From: Planctomycetaceae bacterium | Lineage (GTDB): Bacteria; Planctomycetota; Phycisphaerae; UBA1845; UTPLA1 | Length of the DNA: 64,000 nucleotides | Direction of reading: 5' to 3' | Assembly: GCA_011525745.1 (NCBI GenBank) | Contig: WYBU01000146.1 | Span: forward strand, 39,368-103,367 | Shown: in pieces, positions 17,566 through 26,100 of the stretch | Position numbering within the stretch: the stretch's first letter is position 1 | Layout of the letters: the number at the start of each line of letters is the position of its first letter | Notes under the pieces: model-generated | What the model was told of the DNA's origin: nothing | The model's input: only the letters and a program-made list of their open reading frames with translations | Database searches by the model: none | Program-made: the position numbers and the translations under genes

Positions 17566-17996
17566 TCTGCGTTACCCCGCCTGTCGACAACGATCGTACA
17601 TTCGGGGCGGGATATTTCCAACAAATGGCCGGAAGCCGCGGGCGCTGCTGCGCGATATCTTTGCGTTTGACGGCCGAGAGCATTACAGCGCAGGCCGTGC
17701 CCGTAACCATACTGAGGTATCGTCGTTCGCGGATCAAAGCGACGAAGCGACGGAGCGCCGAAGGGCAGAAAAAGCGGGTCCCGTGATTGTCCATCAGTCA
17801 ATGTTCATGCCAGAGTTGCGCAGTGCAGCAATTGAAAATCACCGCGGAGCGCGAAAAAAAAGCCGACGGTAGTGGCACTCATGAGCGGCATGGATTGCGG
17901 AACGATCCATCGGCGATGGTGATGCTGATGCGGAGGGAGATCAAGAACCGGGCCTGGGGCAGGAACCGTTCCAGCAAACCAGGGCTCGCCCGCTGT
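17566..17996. other. Intergenic region, no gene seen
   Basis: About 430 bp upstream of the sigma gene and beyond the 3' end of the toxin operon. A short AGCGACGAAGCGACGG heptamer-like run lies near 17735-17770. No ORF with coding character was found. Confidence 0.5.
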
Positions 17997-18353
17997 TCAT
18001 GATTCAGGCGCCACGGGGAACAGGGATCGGATCAGCTTGTTGATCTCGAACATGACTTCGTCGGGGATTCGTCCGAGTTTTCGATGCGCGACGGCCGTGC
18101 TGATCGTCATGGGCTTCGACCACTTGACGATCGAATCCTGCTTCAGTCCGGATTGCTTGAAGAACGGCATCGACGAAGTGATGGGAAAATCGTACACATC
18201 ATCCCGCGGGCGCGAGCTGAGGGGAACCGCCACAAAGTCGTCTCCGCGTTTGAATTCCGCTCCGGAAACGACCAGCGCCGGCCGAAGCTTGGCGGTCGTG
18301 CGATCGGTGAACGGAAATGACACCAGCAGCAGTTGTCCGGGTTCAAAGGGCAT
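17997..18353 (-). CDS. MazF/PemK-type toxin (mRNA interferase)
   Basis: 118 aa. Characteristic start PGQLLLVSFPFTDRTTAKLRPALVVS matches the MazF strand with the catalytic Arg of the KxRPAxV loop. It continues through FVAVPLSSRPRDDVYDFPI and the conserved LKQDSIVKWSKPMTI. MazF toxins cleave single-stranded mRNA at short motifs. The gene overlaps the upstream small ORF by 11 bp, the usual antitoxin position. Confidence 0.88.
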   Translation of the reverse strand: MPFEPGQLLLVSFPFTDRTTAKLRPALVVSGAEFKRGDDFVAVPLSSRPRDDVYDFPITSSMPFFKQSGLKQDSIVKWSKPMTISTAVAHRKLGRIPDEVMFEINKLIRSLFPVAPES

Positions 18354-18564
18354 CGCCGTCCTGGTCGGTGTAAATGTCCTCGCCCGGGGCCAGCCAGAAG
18401 TCCAGGGCGCCGGACGCTTCGATCAGGGCCATGAGTTCATCCGTCGAAACATCGGGCGACTGCGTGGTGATGGTTCGGGACGGCGTCGAGTAGTCGGTGC
18501 TCGTGCCGAGATCGTCTTGGGCCAAGTCTCGCCCCGGAACGGCCTGGAGAGTTTCAGCTTTCAT
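18343..18564 (-). CDS. Putative antitoxin of the MazF-type toxin
   Basis: 73 aa from ATG at 18564 (MKAETLQAVPGRDLAQ); 85 aa if started at 18600. Acidic, with no AbrB- or MetJ-like DNA-binding motif that I can recognise. Contains a helical VSTDELMALIEASGALDFWL segment. The role is inferred from its position directly upstream of, and overlapping, the toxin gene. Confidence 0.6.
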   Translation of the reverse strand: MKAETLQAVPGRDLAQDDLGTSTDYSTPSRTITTQSPDVSTDELMALIEASGALDFWLAPGEDIYTDQDGDAL

Positions 18565-18979
18565 GTTCGCCACCCTGTCCCCTGATTCTTCGAACGTCAA
18601 AGGGCCGCATCAACAGCAAGTGGTCGTTGCCCCAGAATCGAATGTAGTAACGGCCTTCCTCGGGGAAAACGACGTCGGTCAGCACAAAGTTCAAGTCCGC
18701 GATCGCGGTGGGCGTCGCACCGTCCGGCAGGGGGCCTTCGGCGACGACCACCAATCGGTCTGTCTCCCCGTGAACGATCTCGAGCTTGACGCGCGATCCC
18801 TCGCGGAGTCCGGTGACGGAGGCGAATACGGCCATTCTCGGATGCGTCACGGGAAACGACCGTGCACGGATGTTGTTGAACAGCCCGACCAGCGCGGTCT
18901 TATTGCCCGGTTGCTCGCGATATATTGTATCGCATACAACCAGTGCGATCGGCGTCGGCCTGATCGTGCTCTGTGCCAT
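18554..18979 (-). CDS. Conserved hypothetical protein (DUF6941-like)
   Basis: 141 aa. Opens ALVVCDTIYREQPGNKTALV and continues GLFNNIRARSFPVTHPRMAV, then a beta-rich body ending RYYIRFWGNDHLLLMRPFDV. The pattern VCD...NKxxLVGLFNNI...FP..HPR is recalled from a widespread small family of unknown function, often annotated DUF6941; this assignment is from memory. It overlaps the putative antitoxin start by 11 bp, forming a three-gene operon with the toxin. Confidence 0.65.
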   Translation of the reverse strand: MAQSTIRPTPIALVVCDTIYREQPGNKTALVGLFNNIRARSFPVTHPRMAVFASVTGLREGSRVKLEIVHGETDRLVVVAEGPLPDGATPTAIADLNFVLTDVVFPEEGRYYIRFWGNDHLLLMRPFDVRRIRGQGGEHES

Positions 18980-19464
18980 CCATTACCTCTGACGGCTTTG
19001 AGGCCGAATGCCGGTGACGCGCAAACCTGAGCCGGCCGGACGCGATCGGCTCGCGTCGTCGAGCCAACGGACGAAACGCGGTTTTCTCGCGTCGGAGTAC
19101 ACGTTTCCCTGTGCGGCGCTGGAGCTTTTGACCCCGTCCAGGGAGGCCGTCCACGTTACGTCGTCACAAACCTATTGTATACGCAAGGATTCTTTGTTCC
19201 AGCACAAAGGCAGCGATCGACTCTCTCCGGCATTACCCCTGCGGTTGCGAGGCCGCGGCCACCAGCCGCGGTCGTGGTTCCCATGACACACCTGGGGCGC
19301 GCCCTGTTCGGCTTCGCTCTCGAGTGCGCGGCGGCGATAGCGCCGGTTATCGGAGGGAGATGACGATGCTCTGGAGGGCGCGCAGGCTCGACGACGCCCG
19401 GCGCGAGTCATTTCAACGCGCGGCCGCGGACGTTATGGTATGCACCGCATGAACGAGGCGGCGC
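18980..19464. other. Divergent intergenic region
   Basis: Separates the toxin operon (minus) from tgt (plus) and must carry both promoters. AT-rich islands occur at about 18920-18940 and 19172-19190 (CTATTGTATAC), plausible but unproven promoter elements. No gene seen. Confidence 0.45.
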
Positions 19465-20562
19465 ATGATTGCGTTTGAGATTGTGGCGCGCGATGTGCGG
19501 TCGGCGGCGCGCTGCGGACGGCTGTCGACGCCGCACGGCGTGGTCGAGACGCCGGCGTTCATGCCGGTCGGCACGGCGGCGACGGTCAAGGGGCTGACGC
19601 CCGAGCAGGTGCGGGCCGTCGGCACGCAGGTCATTCTCGCCAACACGTATCATTTGGCGTTGCGGCCCGGGGCCGAAGCGGTCGCGGAACTGGGCGGACT
19701 GCACGTTTTTTCGGGCTGGGACGGGCCGATCCTGACCGACAGCGGCGGGTTTCAGGTCTTCTCGCTGGGGGAGCTGGTGCGCGTCGATGAGGACGGCGTT
19801 TCGTTCCGCTCGCACGTCGACGGCGCGCGGCTGCGGCTCGATCCGGAGTCGGCGACGCGCGTTCAGAACCTGCTGGGCGCGGACATCATCATGGCGTTCG
19901 ATCAGTGCGTGCCGGCGGCGGCGTCGCGGGACGAGGCCGAAGCGGCCACCCAGAGGTCGATCCGCTGGGCGCAGCGCTGCAAGCAGGCGCATCGTCGCGA
20001 GGATCAGTTGCTCTTCGGGATCGTGCAGGGCGGGCTGTTCGCCGATCTGCGGCGCGGATGCGCCGAGGCGCTGTGCGAGATGGATTTTCCCGGCTATGCG
20101 GTGGGCGGGCTGGCGCTGGGCGAGTCGATCGAGCAGCGTGACGAAGTCTTGCGCGACACGGCGCCTTATCTGCCGGACGAGCGGCCGCGCTATCTGATGG
20201 GCGTCGGGCGGCCGGTCGACATTCTGCATGCGGTATCGCGCGGCATCGATCTGTTCGACTGCGTGCTGCCGACGCGCAACGGGCGCAATTCGCACTGTTT
20301 CACTTCGGTTGGCGTGGTGCGGCTGCGCAACAGCGCGCATGCGCGGTCGCGCGAGCCGCTGGATCCTGCGTGCGCGTGCTACACGTGCCGGCACTTCTCG
20401 CGCGGCTATCTGCGGCATCTGTTTCTGGCGGACGAGATGCTGGGGCCGATTCTGGCCTCGCTGCACAATATCGCGTACTATCAGGCATGGATGAAACGGA
20501 TTCGCGCGGCCATCTCGGATGGAACGCTGATCGAATGGATGAATTCGGTTGATCGCATCTGA
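19465..20562 (+). CDS. tgt: Queuine/preQ1 tRNA-guanine transglycosylase
   Basis: 365 aa from ATG at 19465. Exchanges guanine 34 for preQ1 in tRNAs with GUN anticodons. Family landmarks: TDSGGFQVFSL, FGIVQGGLF, AVGGLALGES, and the nucleophile region GIDLFDCVLPTRNGRN. The zinc site is CACYTC followed by a His in the LASLHN segment. Normal length. yajC follows after 83 bp in the common tgt-yajC order, but the usual secDF does not follow. Confidence 0.97.
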   Translation: MIAFEIVARDVRSAARCGRLSTPHGVVETPAFMPVGTAATVKGLTPEQVRAVGTQVILANTYHLALRPGAEAVAELGGLHVFSGWDGPILTDSGGFQVFSLGELVRVDEDGVSFRSHVDGARLRLDPESATRVQNLLGADIIMAFDQCVPAAASRDEAEAATQRSIRWAQRCKQAHRREDQLLFGIVQGGLFADLRRGCAEALCEMDFPGYAVGGLALGESIEQRDEVLRDTAPYLPDERPRYLMGVGRPVDILHAVSRGIDLFDCVLPTRNGRNSHCFTSVGVVRLRNSAHARSREPLDPACACYTCRHFSRGYLRHLFLADEMLGPILASLHNIAYYQAWMKRIRAAISDGTLIEWMNSVDRI

Positions 20563-20645
20563 ACGACGCGCCGCGGCCGGACCGTCGCTCCTTGTGCGGC
20601 GACGGACCCGCTCGGCCGACGTCGCCATTCCTGGGAACTGATCGA

Positions 20646-20987
20646 ATGCTCACGCTTCTGGCTCAAACCGCGACGCAGCCGGCGACGCAGCCCGGCCCCG
20701 ATCCGCTGCTGCAACTGATTCCGTGGCTGTTCATCGGGGCGATCTTCTGGTTCCTGTTTTTCCGTCCGCGCGCGACGGAGCAGAAGAAGATGAAACAGAT
20801 GCTCGACGCGCTGAAGAAGGGCGATCGGGTCATGACGATCGGCGGCATCATCGGCACGGTCGTGAACATCAAGGACGACGAAGTCACGCTCAAGGTCGAC
20901 GAGTCGACGAACACGAAGATCACGATCATCCGCGGCGCCGTGAAGTCGATCATGCACGGCGAGGGGGGCGCGAAGAAAGAAGGCTGA
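20646..20987 (+). CDS. yajC: Preprotein translocase subunit YajC
   Basis: 113 aa from ATG at 20646. One transmembrane helix (LIPWLFIGAIFWFLFFRP) followed by QKKMKQMLDALKKGDRVMTI, GGIIGTVVNIKDDEVTLKV and the C-terminal beta-barrel, as in YajC. A Thr/Gln/Pro-rich N-terminal tail precedes the helix. Associates with SecDF-YidC at the inner membrane; secD/secF are not in this window. Confidence 0.95.
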   Translation: MLTLLAQTATQPATQPGPDPLLQLIPWLFIGAIFWFLFFRPRATEQKKMKQMLDALKKGDRVMTIGGIIGTVVNIKDDEVTLKVDESTNTKITIIRGAVKSIMHGEGGAKKEG

Positions 20988-21013
20988 AGCGCGCCCCATC
21001 GGAGGCTTTCGTC

Positions 21014-21619
21014 ATGAACGACTCAATGCAGAGAGCGGAAACGTTGCGACGGACGGCGATGCCGGCCGCGGCATTGATTGTCGCGGTTACGACGCTTGCG
21101 CTGACGTGGGATGCGCCGGCGCGCCAGACTCCGCCCGAGGAGGCGCGACCGGCGGAATCGCAACCGGCGACGGCGCCGGCGCGCCGCCCGCCGACGGCGG
21201 AGGATGTGGTCAAGGCGCTGCAGGGGATCGCGCCGGCCGGACGGCCGGTGATTCCGCCCGCCCTGCCGGCGGGTCTGGAGCGTCCGATCGGCGGGGAGGA
21301 GAGCGCGGACGGCAGCGTGATCCGGCGGAGCGGACGGTTGCTGCCGGAGGGGTATCGGATTGCTCGGCGGCCCGGCCGGCTGGTTGCCTCGGAGGGTTGG
21401 GGCTGGTCTGTGGCGTTTGAGGAGCGCGGGCGCGGGGCGGTGGATCGGCCGATGCGTCTGTTGCCGTGTCGGTTTCTGGAGCAGATGGAGGCCGCGAGCG
21501 AAGCGGGCACGCTGGCGGTGGTGTTTGAGGTCAGCGGGACGGTAACGGAGTATCGCGGCGAGAACTACCTGCTGGTTGATTTCCTGATGATTCGGCCCAA
21601 TCTGGGCAATCTGAAGTAG
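21014..21619 (+). CDS. Secreted hypothetical protein
   Basis: 201 aa from ATG at 21014, with GGAGG upstream. Signal peptide (MPAAALIVAVTTLALTW), then a Pro/Ala-rich linker (residues 35-65), then a small beta-rich domain ending VSGTVTEYRGENYLLVDFLM. The ending resembles an OB-fold-like strand pair, but no family is recognised. It starts 26 bp after yajC, so it is probably in the tgt-yajC operon. Confidence 0.75.
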   Translation: MNDSMQRAETLRRTAMPAAALIVAVTTLALTWDAPARQTPPEEARPAESQPATAPARRPPTAEDVVKALQGIAPAGRPVIPPALPAGLERPIGGEESADGSVIRRSGRLLPEGYRIARRPGRLVASEGWGWSVAFEERGRGAVDRPMRLLPCRFLEQMEAASEAGTLAVVFEVSGTVTEYRGENYLLVDFLMIRPNLGNLK

Positions 21620-21675
21620 AATCGCGTCATTCACGCCCGCGTTTCCCCGCCCGTGGACAAATCGAACGGTGCGTT

Positions 21676-22800
21676 ATGTCTCAACAGCCCTACAGCCCCG
21701 GACTAGAAAATGTCGTTGCCGGTGAAACGGCCATCTGCGAAGTGACGCAGACGAGTCTGCGTTATCGCGGGTATGAGATCGCCGAGCTTGCGGAGCACGC
21801 GAGTTTCGACGAGGTCGCGCATTTGCTGCTGCACGGCGCGCTGCCGACGGCGGAGGAACTGAAGGACTTTCGACGGCGGGTGCAGGCGGCGATGGCGTTG
21901 CCGAACGAAGTGGTGCAGGTGGTGCGGTCGGTTCCGCGCGGCGCGCCGCCGATGGACGTGATGCGAACGGCGGTGTCGATGCTGGGGCATTTCGATCCGG
22001 ATGCGCAGGACAATTCGCGGGACGCGGAGGTGCGGAAGTCGGAGCGGCTGCTGGGACAGCTCGCGGCGGTGTTGGGGCAATGGCAGCAGCACGTCCACAA
22101 CGTATCGCCGTATCTGGTGGACGCCGAGGCGACGCACGGCGGCAACTTGCTGGGGCTGATCCTGGGTCGCCGGCCGGAGGCGTTGCCGGCGCGGGTGCTG
22201 GACGGCACGCTGATTCTGTACGCCGAGCATGATTTCAACGCGAGCACGTTTACGGCGCGGGTGATTGCTTCGACGCTGTCGGATCTGCACGGGGCGGTGG
22301 CGGGTGCGATCGCGGCATTGAAAGGTCCGCTGCACGGCGGAGCGAACGAAGCGGCGATGCAGATGTTTCTGGAGATCGGCTCGGTCGAGAACGTGGAGCC
22401 GTGGTTCCGGGCGGCGCTGGCGGCGAAGAAGAAGATCATGGGCTTCGGCCATCGGGTGTACAAGCACGGGGATCACCGCGCGGCGATTTTACGGGAGTGG
22501 TCGGTGCGGTTGACGAAGCTGACGGGTCAGACGAAGTGGATCGCGATCGCGGACAAGCTCCAGGAGCTGATGCTGAAAGAGAAGAACATTCATCCCAACA
22601 CGGACTATCCGGCGGCGCATGCGTATTACCAGATGGGGATCCCGATTCCGCTGTACACGCCGATTTTCGTGTGCAGCCGGGTGACGGGATGGTGCGCGCA
22701 CATCATCGAGCAGCACGGCGCCAATCGGTTGTACCGGCCGATCAGCGTGTACAGCGGTCCGGGGGCGCGGAAGATGACGGAGATTGAGAAGCGGGCCTGA
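21676..22800 (+). CDS. Citrate synthase (type II-like, or 2-methylcitrate synthase)
   Basis: 374 aa. Condenses oxaloacetate and acetyl-CoA to enter the TCA cycle; methylcitrate synthases share the fold. Catalytic residues are visible: His in GPLHGGANE, His in GFGHRVYKHGD and Asp in NTDYPAA. The substrate-binding Arg region LYRPISVYSGP is present. The short length fits the Gram-positive/archaeal-like dimeric form. No prp genes adjoin, which slightly favours citrate synthase. It follows the secreted protein after 56 bp. Confidence 0.93.
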   Translation: MSQQPYSPGLENVVAGETAICEVTQTSLRYRGYEIAELAEHASFDEVAHLLLHGALPTAEELKDFRRRVQAAMALPNEVVQVVRSVPRGAPPMDVMRTAVSMLGHFDPDAQDNSRDAEVRKSERLLGQLAAVLGQWQQHVHNVSPYLVDAEATHGGNLLGLILGRRPEALPARVLDGTLILYAEHDFNASTFTARVIASTLSDLHGAVAGAIAALKGPLHGGANEAAMQMFLEIGSVENVEPWFRAALAAKKKIMGFGHRVYKHGDHRAAILREWSVRLTKLTGQTKWIAIADKLQELMLKEKNIHPNTDYPAAHAYYQMGIPIPLYTPIFVCSRVTGWCAHIIEQHGANRLYRPISVYSGPGARKMTEIEKRA

Positions 22801-23112
22801 TGAGGTGGGCATTCCATGATCCGAGCCGCAAGCGCCCGCACCGCAGGAGGTGCTCAACGAGGGTGAGGCCCCGGCGTTGGACGCATGTTTCCGGGGTTAT
22901 GGCGTGGGAGGGGATTCCCGCGGAGAGTGGGTGCGAGAAGGGATTCTCGCACCAGCAGGAAGAAGGGATTCTGGCGCCAGCGGGTGAAGCTCCGAATCGA
23001 GCGACTTCTCGAAATCCCATCATCGTCAACCCACCGCGACGCGGTGGGCCACCCGGCCGGATCCCGCTCGCTTACGCTTCGCGGCTCTGAAATCGTGCGT
23101 TGTGGCCGCGTG
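22801..23112. other. Convergent intergenic region
   Basis: Lies between the 3' ends of the citrate synthase gene and ileS. Contains GGGATTCTCGCACC/GGGATTCTGGCGCC-like imperfect repeats at about 22950-22985 and the hairpin at 23030-23048. No gene seen. Confidence 0.5.
23030..23048. terminator. Perfect GC hairpin between converging genes
   Basis: CCCACCGCG and CGCGGTGGG form a 9-bp perfect stem with a single-base loop, about 65 bp from the ileS stop. It could stop transcription from either side, but lacks a U-tract and has a relative at about 27903-27925, so it may instead be a dispersed repeat. Confidence 0.35.
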
Positions 23113-26100
23113 TTACAACGGTTTGACGAACAACTCGGCGGCGTGGCCTTCGATGTCCACGCGGTGGGCGGTGATGCCGGCGAGCGGGGCGGCGGCGATG
23201 CGCGCGGCGAGGGTTTCGCCGGCCAGGTAGGACTCGAACGCGCGGACCACGTCCTGCAACTCGGCGTCGGCGGCGATGCCCAGTTCGATGCGCTGTTCGT
23301 AGCGCAGGTCGAGGTTTTTGCGAATCTGCTGAACGTGGTGCACCAGCTCGCGGGCCAGGCCCTCGCGCCGCAATTCGTCGCTGATCTCGGTGCGCAGCAC
23401 GACGACCGCCGTGCGGTTCTGCGCCGCCGTCCAGCCGGGCTTGGCCGACAGCTCGACCTTGACGTCCTCGGGCGTCAGCTCGATGGGTTGTCCATCGACC
23501 GTCAGCGGCGCGCGGCCGCGATCTTCGAGCTGTCGGCGCAGCGCGGCCGGATCGGCGAGCTTGGCCAGCGCGGTCTTGATGGCCGGCGCGAGCTTTCCGA
23601 AACGGGGGCCGAGGGACTTGAAGTTGGGCTTGACCTGGTAGTTGACGTAGTGGTCGGCGTGGGCGGTGAACTCGACCGCCTTGACGTTCAGCTCGTCGCA
23701 GAAGAGCGATTCGTGGGCGGCCAGCCAGGCGGTGTGGGCCGGGTTGGCGAGCACGATTTCGACCAGCGGCAGGGGCTGGCGGACGCGGATTTTGGCCTCG
23801 GCGCGGGCGGCGCGGCCGAGCGAGACGATGTCGCGCACAACGGCCATTTCTTCGGACAGTTTTTCGTCGATGCGCGCGGGATCGGGCGCCGGGTAGTCGC
23901 ACAGGTGGACGCTGTCGGGCGGGCGGGCGTCGCCGCGGGCCGCGCCGGTCACGACGAGGTTCTGATAGAGCGTTTCGGCCAGGAAGGGCGTGAACGGGGC
24001 GATCAGCAGCGTCGTGGTGATGAGGCAGTCGTAGAGGACGGCGTAGGCGGCCTGTTTGTCGGCGTCCATGCCGCCGCGCCAGTAACGTTCGCGGCTGCGG
24101 CGGACGTACCAGTTGGAGAGGGCGTCGACGAAGTCGTTGAGGCGGCGTGCGGCGGAGAAGTTGTCGTAGGCGTCCATGGCCGCGCGGACGTCGCGGATGG
24201 CGCCGTGCAGTTCGCTGAGAATCCAGCGGTCCAGTTCGCCGAGGGCGTCGGGCAGCCGGGCCGCGCCGAACGGCGGGGGCGTCCAGCGGTCGATGTTGGC
24301 GTAGATGACGAAGAATGAATAGACGTTGTAGAGGCGGATGAGGAACTCGCGCTGGCCGTCGGCGATGGCCGATTCCTGGAAGCGGATGCTGGTCCAGGGC
24401 GCCTGACCGGAAAAGAAGAGCCAGCGCATGGCGTCGGCGCCTTCGTGGTCGAAGATGTAGCCGGGTTCCTTGTAGTTTTTCTTGCTCTTGGACATCTTCA
24501 GGCCGTCTTCGCCCATGAGCAGGCCGAGGACGATGCAGTTGCGGAAGGGAATGGGGTAATCGGGTCGCGTGGCACGGGCTTGTAGTCCGTGCGTCATGGC
24601 CTCGTCGTCTTGCGCGGCAGGCTCTTGCAGCCCGTTCTCATCAGGATTGAGCGTTTCGACCCACAACCAGGGGTAGTCTCGGGGCAACCCCCGGCGCACG
24701 GGGTTGGCGATCATGTAACTGCGCTTTTCCTGGTAGTCTTTTTCTCCGCGAACGATATGGTCGTGGTATTCATCCTGCCACAAAGCGCCGCTTGTGTCGC
24801 GTTTCCGATTGATCATGCGCGCCGTATGGCCCTTGATGCCGTGCATCAGTTCCGAGATCGACCACCATTGATCCGGGGATTTTTCCTTCGGCGTGCACAG
24901 CATGTGCACGTGATCGGGCATCACGACGACCGCGTGGAGGTTCATTCGTTCACCGTCCCAGTGGCGGCAGGCATCGAGTACGATCGTGCGCTCCTGGGGG
25001 TCCAGCTCGCCGGACCGTGTGCGGAACGTCACGAAGTACGTGCTGCCGCCGGCTTCCCAGTGCGGCAGCGTGCGGCATCGGCGGGACAGATCGCTCGTGA
25101 CGCGTACGTCGGTAGTGCTTTCCGGTCGCACGGGCTGCAAGCCCGTGCCACGCGGTTCAGTCGAGTCATTGCCATGTGGTCGCACGGGCTGCAAGCCCGT
25201 GCCACGCGTGACTACCCCATTCCGGCCGAAGAGCAGGGTGGAGATGGCCACGAGCGAATAGAACCAGCCGCGGGTCTGGTCGAGGGCCTCGCTGAGGAAG
25301 TCGCAGGGGAAGTTGGACTCGAAGCGATGCCGGTCGGCGTGGGGATAGCCCCATTGCGCGAAGGGCATCGCGCCGCTGTCGAACCAGCAGTCGATGACGT
25401 CGGGCACGCGCTTCATGCGGGCGGTGGGATCCTTGGGCGAGCGATAAGTGATCGCGTCGATGTAGGGCTTGTGGACCTTGAGGTGCTCGCTGAGGGCCGG
25501 GTTGCGGCGCCTGGCTTCGTCCCACACCTCGACGCCGCGGAGGTCGGGCTTGCTCATCAGCTCGTCCCACGACGCGACGGCTTCCATGTGGCCTGTTTTT
25601 TCGCAAACCCAGATCGGCAACGGGGTGCCCCAGTAGCGTTCGCGCGACAGCGCCCAATCGACGTTATTTCGCAGGAAATCGCCGAAGCGGCCCTCCTTGA
25701 TGTGCTCGGGCAGCCAGTTGATGGCGGCGTTGTTGGCGAGCATGTCGTCCTTGAACTGCGTCGTGCGGATGAACCAGCTCTTGCGCGGATACTGAATGAG
25801 GGGATCGTCCTCGGCCCGCCAGCAGAAGGGGTAGTCGTGGCGGTACAGCTCGTGGTGCAGCAGCAGGCCGCGCTCCTTCAAGTCGCGGATGATCTCCTTG
25901 TCGCAGTCCTTGACCCAGCGGCCGCGGAATTGCGGCGGCGCGTCGTCGGTAAACGTGCCATCGGGGGCGACGGCGCAGAGGAGCGGCAGGCCCAGGCTGA
26001 TTTTTGAGGATTCCTCGCGCCAAAGCTCGAAGTCAACCTCACCGAATGCGGGAGCTTCATGCACAAGTCCAGTTCCCGATTCGAGTGTGACGAAATCGGC

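Larger units (their letters stand above)
24553..25218 (-). mobile_element. RAYT (REP-associated tyrosine transposase) unit inside ileS
   Basis: 666 bp, exactly 222 codons, bounded by inverted ends GGGGTAGTC (read from 25218 inward on the minus strand) and GATTACCCC. Next to each end lies a GCACGGGC/GCCCGTGC-type palindrome (24572-24592, 25182-25202), with an extra copy at 25128-25148. The core (about 24649-25092) is a Y1/HUH transposase: LPHWEAGGSTYFVTFRTRSG, HUH as MPDHVHMLCTP (His 785 and 787 of the fusion), LWQDEYHDHIVR, and catalytic Tyr candidate in SYMIANPVRRGL (Tyr 850). The only ATG before the HUH motif is at fusion residue 774, so an independent start would have to use a TTG within a palindrome. 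A REP-RAYT-inverted-REP layout is typical of RAYTs. Confidence 0.93.

Noticed and set aside
24553..25218. Intein in IleRS
   Set aside because: No N-terminal Cys/Ser, no C-terminal His-Asn and no Hint-fold blocks; the HUH and Tyr motifs plus REP ends identify a RAYT.
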